Shown here: in pieces, positions 1 to 10,872 of the stretch | How the letters are laid out: each line of letters opens with the position of its first letter | How positions within the stretch are numbered: the stretch's first letter is position 1 | The notes under the pieces: model-generated | Seen by the model: the letters and a program-made list of their open reading frames with translations, nothing else | Database searches by the model: none | Told to the model about the DNA's origin: nothing | Position numbers and translations under genes: made by a program | DNA from: Armigeres subalbatus | Lineage: Eukaryota; Arthropoda; Insecta; Diptera; Culicidae | Reading direction: 5' to 3' | Assembly: GCF_024139115.2 (NCBI RefSeq) | Contig: NC_085139.1 | Location: 104,695,935 to 104,759,934, forward strand | DNA: 64,000 nt

Positions 1-628
1 AAGAATCACTTACTCTGCTTGTTCTTCTCCACATTTAATCATCGTGACCAATGGGAGAAAATGCCAGACAGACCGTCGTCGCCGTGCACATCTTTCTTTT
101 CCATCTTGTGCATGCATTATGTAAGAAAATTTGTTTTATTAAAACTTGTGCCACACCACCCTCTAACTTCGGTTTGCTTGTCAATCCCACACAGACTTGA
201 AATTGCGAATGAATGAATGAATGCGAAATGTGTGAGCTCAAGTGAAGCGACATCTCCATATAGACACTCCGGCTCGGAAGCAACGGGACGAATAAGCACA
301 CTCGTTGCGGAACAAAAAGTTTTACCCACCCCTGCACCAACAGTTATTACTGGTTGCTCGTTATAGCTGCCAAGCACTTTAATGATGTTTATCCTTCCAA
401 TGAAATCTCTACCCCCAAAAGCTCTCAACTTCATTCACGCACTTTCAACATGGGGTAAGAGAAATTTTATTAGATTATGGGTTGGATTGTTGTGCTCACT
501 TCTGTTGCTTCTCGCTTCGCGATGATGATAGTTATTTATATCTATGGTACTTGAAACGTCAATCTGTCACTTCCGTCGAATGAAATCAATAACGATGAGC
601 TTTTCCGTTCTGCTTTCTTTCTCAACAG
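1..628 (+). other. Sequence upstream of the exchanger exons, probably intron
   Basis: No coding exon is recognised here. A pyrimidine run ending in CAG at 614-628 looks like a 3' splice site, so the exchanger transcript may enter from an upstream non-coding exon outside the window and 1-628 would then be intron. The short reading frames present are unlike any family I know. No promoter can be defended. Confidence 0.4.
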
Positions 629-691
629 CTCGTAAACGTCCCGTACCCGGAGGACTAGCACCAATAAACACTAAGCCAACCGAAGGGCACA

Positions 692-2738
692 ATGAGGCGA
701 ATACGACGCGGACGCTACTGGCACATGGGAATCGTTTTCCTGATATACTCGAGTTTTCACGCGTATTCAGCGACGATTGGCAACACTGCAACGACTGGGG
801 CCGACTTCGATGAGTTAGCAGAAGTGGAAGTTCCGCCATCGAATGAATCGCCTAATCCGGTGTTCTACCACACCAGCACCGCGGAACCCGGGGAGGATGA
901 TGATGAAACCACCGACAGTGCAACGAAGGCCACCTATACGCATCATGGTCATCCAACATGGCGACCGCGAAGGGAGAATTGTACTCCCCCGGCTATTGAG
1001 CAGTTTCCCCGGCCCCTAATGGGACCAAGCGTGCGGAGACACGGTGGCTTGGTTGTGCACGTACTAGTGGCCGTATTCACCTTCCTGGGGTTGGCCATAG
1101 TTTGCGATGACTACTTCGTTTCAAGCTTAGATAGGATTTGTGAAGGTGAGTTAGATGTGTTGGTTGGTGCTATCGGGCACAGGACTAATATTTGTTTTCA
1201 TCGCAGAATTGAAGCTGTCTCCGGATGTTGCTGGTGCTACGTTCATGGCAGCAGGCAGCTCGGCACCAGAGCTAGCGACGGTTGTGATAGGTGTATTCTT
1301 CGCAAAGGACGACATCGGTATCAGTGGAGTCATCGGTTCAGCTGTGTTCAACATCATGTTTGTGATTTCGGTGTGCGCACTGTGTTCCGGAACTGTACTG
1401 CAGCTGAACTGGTGGCCTCTGGTGCGAGATTGTACCTTCTACTCGATCTCGATCCTGGTGATGTTGATAGTGATCTTCAACGATGTCATCTCTTGGGTGG
1501 AATCGCTTATTATGATGCTGTTTTACGTTTCCTACTGCGTCGTTCTACACTTCAACAGTCCACTGGAAAAGTGGGCCCACACCTTGAATCTTCCTATCAA
1601 GCTTCCGACAAAAGAGGAACAATCTGCGCTGGTAACATACAAGAATCTTCCAGATACAAATTACACGCAAGGTCAGCAACCGGGTGCTGTGGTTGAACAG
1701 CAGGAGCAACCACATGAGCAGCCACAACCGGTGGCTGACCAGGGCTACATGGATCCCAATTCTAGTTGGGATCCCAACGCCGCCTGGGGAGAAGGAGGAG
1801 CACCTCCTCCTCCGACAAACAACTATGCTACGAATAACTACGATCCTAATGCAGGATGGAGCGGACAACAGAACTACGGATACGAAGATCAGTACGGACA
1901 GGAGCCGGCCAAGCCTCCACAGCAAGCCGTCCAACCGGCGGCACAAGCAGCAACCGTTACCACCGGGGCTGTTCAACCAACTGGCGACGAGTACTACAAA
2001 CCGAAAGAACCGCGGCCACAAGAATCGCACAATCCGCTGGAGAAACCTACAGAGGGTGGTCCGTTCAAGCTAATCGCATGGTACATTGTGTACCCGATCC
2101 ACTACACGGCTCGCAAGACGATGCCTGATTGCAAAACGGAGAAGTATAGAAATTGGTATCCCTTCACCTTTCTCGTTTCCATGATCTGGATTTCATTCTA
2201 CTCATACTTCATGGTGTGGATGATAACGATTATTGGCTCGACCCTCGGCATCCCTGATACCGTCATGGGACTAACGTTCGTAGCAGCCGGTGTTTCCGTC
2301 CCGGACGCCCTTAGTTCCATCGCGGTCATCAAGGAGGGTTACGGCGACATGGCCGTCTCCAATGCCGTCGGTTCCAACGTGTTCGACATTCTCATCTGTC
2401 TCGGTTTGCCCTGGTTCATTCAGACGGCCATCATCAAACCGGGCTCGCATGTCAATGTCATCAGCAAGGGCCTGACCTACTCGACGTTGTCGTTATTGTC
2501 CACCGTGGTTTTCCTGCTCGTCGCAACGCACATGAACGGCTGGAAGCTGGACAAACGGCTCGGTATCGTCCTGATGGTGTGGTACCTGATCTTCATCACC
2601 ATTGCCTCGCTGTACGAACTCAACTTCTTCGGCCAGCTGAACCCGCCGGAGTGTTTCAGTGAGTTTTGAAGATTACTTTTGCGTGATCGATGTTTAAATA
2701 AGTTGTTCCGTTTTTCTCTTCTTACAGGCATCTACTAA
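692..2738 (+). CDS. Potassium-dependent Na+/Ca2+ exchanger, SLC24/NCKX family
   Basis: Three coding exons are read: 692-1145, 1207-2658 and 2728-2738. The two short introns (1146-1206, 2659-2727) have GTGAG donors and CAG acceptors, and the phases join to give 638 codons. An in-frame TAA at 665 supports the ATG at 692. The protein has a hydrophobic, signal-like N-terminus (about residues 10-27) and an acidic, Thr-rich outer segment. The first alpha repeat (GATFMAAGSSAPE, Glu about 173) and the second (AAGVSVPD, Asp about 518) carry the acidic residues that bind cations in this family. A Pro/Gln/Asn-rich cytoplasmic loop lies between the two membrane clusters. The last 11 bases give the C-terminus CFSIY. 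Family members are plasma-membrane antiporters that expel Ca2+ and K+ against Na+ influx. It resembles the Drosophila CG1090-type branch, from memory. The first exon could have further upstream UTR exons. Confidence 0.93.
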
Positions 2739-4295
2739 AGGCCGATCGAGTGATTCCAGCCGTCATTTGTCAATTCATTCTCATCCCTTCGCTTCCCTCT
2801 GCACTCCCACTACTTGCACACATCCAACACACACCGATATGTTTCTCTGTCAAGCAATGTCGATCGATTAATAATCTAAGCTGTGTATCCTAGCATTCCC
2901 TGTCGTTTTGTCTTTTAGGCTAAGCAGAATCTCAATCCGGATGCGACAAATCTCCGGGTCGCGTCTCGCTCATTTGCCTCTGTCTGTCTGAGTGTGTGTG
3001 GTCACGCGCGTAGGTATAAGAACACGATCACGACGAACGGTACGTCCCCTAATCAACATTTTTTTCTTTCTACGTCACTAAAATCACTCGCTCACTGACT
3101 TGTATGGTATGAGAAAAAAAAACACACCAACTGAATTGACCACCACCGCACCCGGATAGATTGTTATCTATTAGTTACCGGTTACTGGTTATTGTTTTGT
3201 CCCGATACTGATCCCTATTTAGGCCGATGACATGCTAACGCGTGGGTGAATGCGATCGAGATCGAAACAAAAGGATTTCTGTTGCTAAATACGCATCACG
3301 CGACGTTTTGGCATGGCAGCACCTACCTATAGATTGTTTCGATTGTTTAGTTTTGTTAACGAATTCATAGATTATTATTAGAACAAAAAAAATGTAGCTC
3401 AAAACCATCGAACTTACCTTATTTCCATGTCTGATCTCCTTCCTCTTACTTATTCAGTAATAATTTTACTCATTCATAGAATAGAAGTAGATTTCGTTAT
3501 GACGCTTTGCGATGCCAATATGTCAAATTCTACGTTTGGTGCTAGCGGTCGATACGTATCTATTGTTTATTACTTGTTTTAGTTAGTACTAGAGGAACGC
3601 ACTCATGATATCGGTGAAGCATTTCACAAACAAGTCACCAATCATAGCTTAGTAATCTGTAAATACACAATATGTAATGGGCGACAGACGAGACTAAGCT
3701 GAACGATCCAAATACGAACGTTACAAATTCAAAACATTGGCTCTGAAAATATGTAAAACTTTGTACAGAAAAAAACAATCAGTAACTCAAAAAGAACAAA
3801 AAACATTCCGGTGTTGTTCGAGCAAGCTCTCTGTCGTCGTGTTAAATACTCTATTTACCTTACACCTACTAGTTGCCATAATCGAATAAGTATACATATT
3901 ATCATAAACAATGAAATGTAAACAAACAGTATGCTTCTGACAGACTAGTCTGCAACTTTGTTGAAACTGACAATATTTCTCCGGGTAGGTTTGATTTTAC
4001 CTCTAACCCTAGCAAAGTACGAGTTGTCTTCTTCTACCGTTGAAACTATCTCTAAGATAATTCCACACATGAACCTACCTTAGTAAGAAATTAGCTCTAG
4101 TGTGACGATGTTTTCATTACTACCATTCGTTGATTATTGTTTGATTATACTAATACAGATCTAAATGGGACGCAAGTCCGAATGAAATTGAACCCAAAAC
4201 AGCGAATATTAAACCAAACATGAAGGAATGGCAGAAGAAGTTTACATAAGAAGTATTTAAATATATAGATATATTTACCAAAGAGAATAAATAAA
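2739..4295 (+). other. Probable 3' UTR of the exchanger
   Basis: This is 1.5 kb of AT-rich, non-repetitive sequence directly after the exchanger stop codon, with no open frame of interest. Overlapping AATAAA hexamers at about 4286-4295 could be the polyadenylation signal. Where transcription ends cannot be fixed from sequence alone. Nothing else is seen as far as 4555. Confidence 0.45.
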
Positions 4296-4555
4296 ACGGC
4301 ATAGCAGCAGTACATCGTTAAGTGAACCAACCTTATAATCGATTTGGGTCGTTATTGGTCGATGGAAATGCAACAGACACAAACACCGGAACTTATTTAC
4401 TGCACTTGAACCCAAACAAAATCAAATCACTATCGCGTATATTTGTTAAATGTCAAAGTTATATTTACACAGGATGATCTGCTATCGCGAACAGCTGTTC
4501 CACAGTCTCCGAGAAGAAATAATCGTGGAACGTACAAGTAAATCATTTATGGACT

Positions 4556-4784
4556 TTAAGGTCACTCCTTACGGAATCCAAGTTTCAAAGTACTCGCGTT
4601 TTTGGGGGCACACCACTCGATACGGAAGCAACGCACAACTGTCATTTTTATTTTTTCATGCATGCTGCGACGCAGCAAAGCTAAATCAACAAAAATGACA
4701 GTTGTGCGTCGCCTCCGTATCGAGTGGTGTGCCCCCGAAAACGCGAGCACTTTGAAACTTGGATTCCGTGAGGAGTGACCTTAA
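4556..4784. mobile_element. TTAA-flanked fold-back MITE
   Basis: Two arms of about 90 bp (from 4560 inward and from 4780 inward) are near-perfect reverse complements around a 35-bp centre. Each end abuts TTAA (4556-4559 and 4781-4784), the target duplication used by piggyBac-type transposases. The tips read AGGTCACTCCTTACGG. There is no coding capacity. TTAA-type MITEs have been reported in Aedes; which family this belongs to is not determined. Confidence 0.85.
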
Positions 4785-4869
4785 CGATTCGTTATTTATT
4801 TATTATTTTTCAAGTTGAACAAAAATTAGCGAAAAAGCGGCACAGTTTCATACAGTAGATGCATAATTC

Positions 4870-5170
4870 GAATCTTCGTATCATGGAAGGATTCTCGGCG
4901 AATCCCGAAAGAATTCTCGTCGAATCCTTAATGGATTCTCGTCGAATCCAGAAAGGATTCTCGTTGAATCCGGAAAGGATTTTCGTCGAATCATATATCG
5001 TTTCTTGTCGAATCATGGAAGGATTCTCGTCGAATCATGGAAAGATTCTCGTCGAATCATGGAAAGATTCTCGTAAAATCCTCGAAGGATTCTCATAGAA
5101 TCCTGGGAGGATTCTCGGGGAATCCTGATAGGATTCTTGTCTGATCGTGGAAAATTCTCATCGGATCCTG
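4870..5170. repeat. Degenerate 21-22-bp minisatellite (GGATTCTCGTCGAATC)
   Basis: About a dozen diverged units share the core GGATTCTCGTCGAATC, with most variation in the stretch between ATCC/ATCA and GGA. GATTC and GAATC alternate, so each unit is weakly self-complementary. Open frames on both strands here simply follow the repeat. Confidence 0.8.
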
Positions 5171-5877
5171 TCTCTCAATTTCTGGAACCGAGGTACCAGT
5201 AATCCCTTCACGTAAAAAAAATAACCTTATATGTTATGGCAAAAAACTATTCGAAAATACTTATACTCTTCATTATGCCACCTAATGAGAGATCCCATAT
5301 CAAAAAGCTAATAACATACATAAGTTAATGAAAAGTATAAGTTTCCGAATGTATGTGACTAATGCGATTTTTAAAAGTTTTCTTATACATGTCATTGAGC
5401 GCTTGCTTTGGCAAAAAAGTATAAGAAATATTAATAATAAACAACATTAAATTTGTTTACGTGTTGGTTAGCACATCAGCAAGTGGCTGATCCTTCGACA
5501 GGAGCTTCAAAAAAACTTAACTATGTCGATTAGCTGTCGCACGAGACAAAACTGAACATCGACGTCCTCAATTCTATTCAGCTTCGAGAATCAAAAGTGA
5601 TTGAGATGCAAGGGGTGGCCTCGTAACTAATTCTTTAACCTATCGCTAAACAAATGTATGCAGGTTCGATATACGGTACCGTTGATTGTGACTGCTTCTT
5701 GATACACCAAACCACAGTTAGACCATAGAGCATGATCACAATTCCGGATACAGATCTTCTTCCGAGCTTCTTGAAAGTAGGCTTCCGTGTCTATTGTAAG
5801 GAATCATAGCAGCCTCTTTAAATTTTAAGAATTACTACCGGGTCCCTTTAAGAATTACTAGACCCCTTTAAGAATTA
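5171..5877. other. Unassigned sequence
   Basis: No gene, RNA or recognisable element is seen. A short local duplication (AGAATTACTACCGGGTC type) at about 5828-5888 leads into the satellite that follows. Confidence 0.4.
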
Positions 5878-7086
5878 CTACCGGGTCTCTTGAAAGAAAG
5901 CTCTCGAGCTTCTTGAAAGGGCTCTTTTGAAAGGAGGCCGCCGAGCCTCTTGAAAGGTGGCTTTCGAGCCTTTTGAAAAGAGGCTTGCCAGTCTCTCCAA
6001 AGGAGGCTTACCAGCTTCAGAAATGAAAGCTTCCGAGCATTTCTTGAGCCTTTTGAAACGAGGCTTTTGAGATTCTTGAAAGGAGGCTTCCCAGCCTTTT
6101 GGAAGGAGGCGTCCGAGCCTCTTGAAAGGAGGCGTCCGAGCCTCTTGAAAGGAGGCGTCCGAGCCTCTTGAAAGGAGGCGCCCGAGCCTCTTGAAAGGAG
6201 GCGTCCGAGCCTCTTGAAAGGAGGCGTCCGAGCCTCTTGAAAGGAGGCGTCCGAGCCTCTTGAAAGGAGGCGTCCGAGCCTCTTGAAAGGAGGCGTCCGA
6301 GCCTCTTGGAAGGAGGCGTCCGAGCCTCTTGAAAGGAGGCGTCCGAGCCTCTTGAAAGGAGGCGTCCGAGCCTCTTGAAAGGAGGCGTCCGAGCCTCTTG
6401 AAAGGAGGCGTCCGAGCCTCTTGAAAGGAGGCGTTCGAGCCTCTTGAAAGGAGGCGTCCGAGCCTCTTGAAAGGAGGCGTCCGAGCCTCTTGAAAGGAGG
6501 CGTCCGAGCCTCTTGAAAGGAGGCGTCCGAGCCTCTTGAAAGGAGGCGTCCGAGCCTCTTGAAAGGAGGCGTCCGAGCCTCTTGAAAGGAGGCGTCCGAG
6601 CCTCTTGAAAGGAGGCGTCCGAGCCTCTTGAAAGGAGGCGTCCGAGCCTCTTGAAAGGAGGCTTCCGAGCCTCTTGAAAGGAGGCTTCCGAGCCTCTTGA
6701 AAGGAGGCTTCCGAGCCTCTTGAAAGGAGGCTTCCGAGCCTCTTGAAAGGAGGCTTCCGAGCCTCTTGAAAGGAGGCTTCCGAGCCTCCTGAAAGGAGGC
6801 TTCCGAGCCTCTTGAAAGGAGGCTTCCGAGCCTCTTGAAAGGAGGCTTCCGAGCCTCTTGAAAGGAGGCTTCCGAGCCTCTTGAAAGGAGGCTTCCGAGC
6901 CTCTTGAAAGGAGGCTTCCGAGCCTCTTGAAAGGAGGCTGCCGAGCCTCTTGAAAGGAGGCTGCCGAGCCTCTTGAAAGGAGGCTGCCGAGCCTCTTGAA
7001 AGGAGGCTGCCGAGCCTCTTGAAAGGAGGCTGCCGAGCCTCTTGAAAGGAGGCTGCCGAGCCTCTTGAAAGGAGGCTGCCGGGCCA
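5878..7086. repeat. 23-bp hairpin satellite, array 1
   Basis: The regular part (about 6110-7083) consists of some 42 head-to-tail 23-bp units with the constant core GCCTCTTGAAAGGAGGC and a 6-base linker. The core folds into a 7-bp stem (one T-G pair) with a GAA loop. Linkers fall in blocks: GTCCGA (to about 6660), TTCCGA (to about 6945), then TGCCGA. Toward 5880 units decay. Because 23 is not a multiple of three, the protein-like pattern repeats every 69 bp, and two frames stay open for more than 350 codons without being genes. Confidence 0.95.
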
Positions 7087-7437
7087 AAACTGTTTCAATA
7101 AGTTTGCTTGTCGAAGATGCTTTCGGTCGTATATAATAGCGTTGACAATTTTATTTTATCGCCCACGTTTCCATCCGGGGATGGGATTTTCTTCAAGACT
7201 TCCCGGCTGGGGCCGGAAATGGTACCCCCAGGGGTACATGTACCTCAGGTTAAGTACCGCTACAATTGGCCATGTCAGTAGAAAAACTATTCTTCAAACT
7301 CTGAATCGTTTCCAGTGATTTGTACGTAATAAGTACGTTATTTACATGAATCATTGCGTAGAAAAGAACACCTTTGCCCTTCCAAAAGTAGAAACAGTGA
7401 TCATGATAAGAAAATTATTTTGAGCTTTTTAGTGGAA
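7087..7437. other. Unassigned sequence
   Basis: This is AT-rich spacer between the satellite and the Penelope-like element. Nothing is recognised in it. Confidence 0.4.
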
Positions 7438-8790
7438 TGTTTTCACCTGTCATAAGACGAGTTTAAACAATCCCATTGAATTCCACCACTTAATTGTATC
7501 CTGACAGATACGTATTTCGACCTCAACAGTAAGGCCGTCTTCAGTGTCTTGTACTTGACTCGACTTGAAGAAAATGATCGCAGCTTACACTATTTATACT
7601 ATGCGTAGGTATAATAATTTATCTAGGTACTTATCTTACTACGGTGCTTATTTCTACTCGCTTGATGCGCTTAATGCTTAGGTATAAACTTGAAGAGCCA
7701 GGAGCTACCATTTCCTTGATCTTTATTCAATCGCGTTTGTACCTGTCGGTAGATTTCCAAGCTCTCAGCAACATCAAGTTTCCACGGAGAAGAGACATTT
7801 CTTAAAATTTTAATGTTTGATGTCGTAATTGAATGATTTTCCTGATATACATGTTCAGCTACCTTAGACCTAAACTCATAATTTAATCCCTTATCAGTTT
7901 CCCTCTTAGCCTTACTTACTTCTGCAATATGTTCTTTGAACCTTACCATATACTTTATCACACTGTGAACAATTAATTTGATAAACCCCGGCCTTATTTA
8001 ACATTTCTACTCTATCCTTTGTGGAGCCCAACAGTGTCTTCAGTTGATTGCTTCTGCTGGAGAATACTAAATCGATGCCGAATTTCCTCAGTCGATGGCG
8101 TAGCTGGTGGGTGATGTGTCGATCATAGGGGACTGGTACCCTCTTCAGCGGTTCATCGATCGGTGTCAGTGTTGTCAGTTCGTTTTTCCGTAGGTTCCTC
8201 TGCTTCTTGTTGATGATTGCTTGTATTGTTCTTTCCTTGTATCCATTGATCCTCGCTGTTTCCAAGATGTGTTGTAGCTCCTTCGTTTTTCCTTCTTCGC
8301 TCAGGGGAATCGTCTGCATCCTGTGGATCATGTGATGAAAAGCTGCCATTTTGTGCTGATACGAATGATTTGATGTGTATGGGATGACTCTCATGGTGTT
8401 GGTGGGCTTCCTGTAGATTTCGAAGTCTAATGTTGCATTTGTTCCCTTGATAACCAGTAGATCCAAGAAAGGTAATTTACCTTCCTTTTCCTCTTCGTGG
8501 GTGAATTTGATGTCTTTATGCACGTTGTTTATCGCTTCCAAAATCCTGGGTAGATCTTTCCGGTTGATGATGCTGAAAATGTCGTCCACGTATCTCCACC
8601 ACTTCTCGGGTAGTACTCCTTGTTCCTCTAGGTTGTCCTCCAAATTCGCCATGAAGACACTGAAGACGGCAGACACTGAAGACGGCCTTACTGTTGAGGT
8701 CGAAATACGTATCTGCCAGGATACAATTAAGTGGTGGAATTCAATGGGATTGTTTAAACTCGTCTTATGACAGGTGAACAGTGATCATGT
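7438..8790 (-). mobile_element. Truncated Penelope-like retroelement with inverted ends
   Basis: A minus-strand reverse transcriptase and GIY-YIG-like tail is bracketed by about 120 bp of the same sequence in opposite orientation (7446-7560 and about 8650-8785). The shared end contains TAAGTGGTGGAATTCAATGG and ACTCGTCTTATGACAGGTG. Inverted flanking copies like this are a known Penelope habit. The 5' part of the reverse transcriptase is missing. Confidence 0.85.
7671..8676 (-). pseudogene. Penelope-type reverse transcriptase/endonuclease, broken
   Basis: Read from 8676 down, the fragment starts inside the reverse transcriptase palm. RYVDD (catalytic YVDD box, 8581-8596) is followed by the conserved IYRKPT segment (at about 8425) and a basic C-terminal part. 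It then enters a Cys-containing segment, GVYQINCSQC, typical of the GIY-YIG nuclease that Penelope elements fuse to the polymerase. At about 7920-7960 the frame shifts and continues as RFKEHIAEV...EHVYQENHS up to the stop at 7671, with the usual Tyr-Gly junction apparently deleted. The N-terminal half is absent, so the copy is dead. Such enzymes prime reverse transcription at nicked DNA. Confidence 0.85.
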
Positions 8791-10457
8791 TCACTTCTCT
8801 TAAGCCCGAGCTAAACGATGAACTCATGTCACTCAATGCCAGGCAGCGGACACATAAAAAATCTTCTTTTAAATCGCTTTTTCAAGAATGCGTTCTTGAC
8901 GTCCGTTTGGTGGACGTATCATCTTTCATGGTTCACAACCGCTAGCAGGACTCTTCCTCCTAGTCCAAATGGCTGCATGTTCCGATTCACGCTCGCTGCA
9001 CGTTCTTTCACTACGACCATATCATATGTATTTTAGATGTGCCGACTAATTCGTGTTCGTTAAAAATAACATCTCGCGGGACGATTGCTTTCTCCCCGTT
9101 CCACACGTAATATTTGCGTTTTCGAGTCCAGTTTCATACTCAACTATTTGGGTACGAGAACGTGACGAACACTACCGAATATCTAATTGTGGGTTCGGTA
9201 TCGAAGCGGTTCAAACATTGCGTCAAGCCACGCGTTTTTGAGCGGTGCCACTCAATTTATGAATCATGAATCAATGAGAAAATGAACATCAACGTCATTG
9301 TCGAGTGGAGCTGATACAACTTTCGCGCTACTCCAAATACTAAGGTTCAAAATCTGCTAATACGAATTGTCCACCATCATAAATCAACTTTTGTGACACC
9401 AAGAAGGGTGTAGGTATTGCAAATTTTTGGTACTCCCAGATATGATGTCTATGACATGCTGATGATGTCTTCTACCAATCTACTACGTTTCTTTTCTCTG
9501 GCCGATTTTTACGTTCTCGAATTTCTGTTGATGGCATCAATGATAGAGCTCAACATTTGAGATGCATCGTAAACCGTAGACATCAGGTGACGAATAACTG
9601 CCGGTGATCGCTGGTGATACATGCCACGTCTTACTGGCCTACAAACACGCAGAATTCATATTAGAATTTTGATGCGGTCGCTATTACTAACCCTATTTGA
9701 TCTTCAAATGTTTAGATAACTCACAAAAACAGCACAAGTCTGCTCGATACATGCTTTTATGTCGATATTACTTTCATCGTCCGCCGCTATAATGCTGCCA
9801 AGTAATCTTTTTTCTCAGCGATGAAAAAAGGACTCTGTCTCTATTTTTAGCAGGTATGGTCGATTTGATTTTTGTATGTCCATCACGAGAGACCTTCATG
9901 GCTCTGTGCACTGGTCAACGAGGAAAAAGCAATCCCCCCATCAGGACACTATTGTTTTTAGATAGTTAACTTTGTGCGACGCTGATATGTAAAGGTACAA
10001 TCTAAAAGTTTCGTGAAGACTAAAATAATTTCGACTCCCAGCTCCGAATTTCACATATTCAAACTGATTGTTGTTTACTAAAATGTGAATCAAAATTCGT
10101 TTGAAAGGACATTCGGACGTACATAAAAGTAAGAATCGTGCTGCTGAAGCTTCTTTTTTCAGAATTTATTATTGTTTAAAAAACACTAGATTTCAAATGA
10201 TTTCGCAAAATGATTTACAGTTACGTACATGACCAAGTTTCTCCTTTGCAATGACTAATTGTGATCCTAACTTTTACTATAATCAACATATAAACAATAT
10301 TCTTCCTTTTAAATTTGTTAGGTTAGTTCGTTTAATCTACTGTGTAATGTTAAGTAAGCTATTTTTAGTTTTTGTTGCTTCCTGTCAGGACTTCCAACTA
10401 CGTTCCCGAATGCATCCATGGCAATCCTGTGAAGCAGTCAATATGGCTTGCATACCT
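8791..10457. other. Unassigned sequence
   Basis: This is 1.7 kb of AT-rich DNA with only short, unconvincing reading frames. No tandem repeat, long palindrome or known element end is recognised. Confidence 0.4.
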
Positions 10458-10872
10458 ACTGGGACCAGGGATTGAACTTATCATTTCATTATCATTTAGT
10501 ATTCAGCCAGTAGCTCATTCCAGAGGCCGAATTCCGAAAAGTGTTGTATGGCGGACTTCTAGCGCTGATTCCCCTCTACAACTTTGTCTAAGGGTACATT
10601 GCTCTATGTTTGATATTCACAGCGTGAAACGCTAGGATCGCTCAATATACTAAATGATAATAAGTGTTATTATCATTTAGTATGTTAAATGATACTAGCG
10701 TTTCCCGCGGTGAATATTAGACATAGAGCAATGTACCCTTAGACAAAATTGTAGAGGGGAATCAGCGCTAGAAGTCCGCCATACAAAACTTTTCGGAATT
10801 CGGCCTCTGGAATGAGCTACTGGCTGAATACTAAATGATAATGAAATGATAAGTTCAATCCCTGACTGGGAC
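10458..10872. mobile_element. hAT-type fold-back MITE with 8-bp target duplication
   Basis: This is a 399-bp near-perfect palindrome (10466-10864) with tips CAGGGATTGAAC and GTTCAATCCCTG. It is flanked by identical 8-mers ACTGGGAC at 10458-10465 and 10865-10872. CAGGG tips plus an 8-bp duplication fit the hAT superfamily. The centre carries an ATACTAAATGATAA palindrome. It is non-coding: the matching small frames on both strands are the same arm read twice. Confidence 0.9.

Noticed and set aside
5878..7086. CRISPR-like array of hairpin repeats
   Set aside because: Linkers are 6 bases and nearly identical, there are no unique spacers or cas genes, and the genome is animal.
5878..7098. 406- and 356-codon minus-strand frames with FQEARTPPFKRLG repeats
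   Set aside because: A 23-bp repeat without stops is open in several frames at once; no codon bias, splice context or domain supports a protein.
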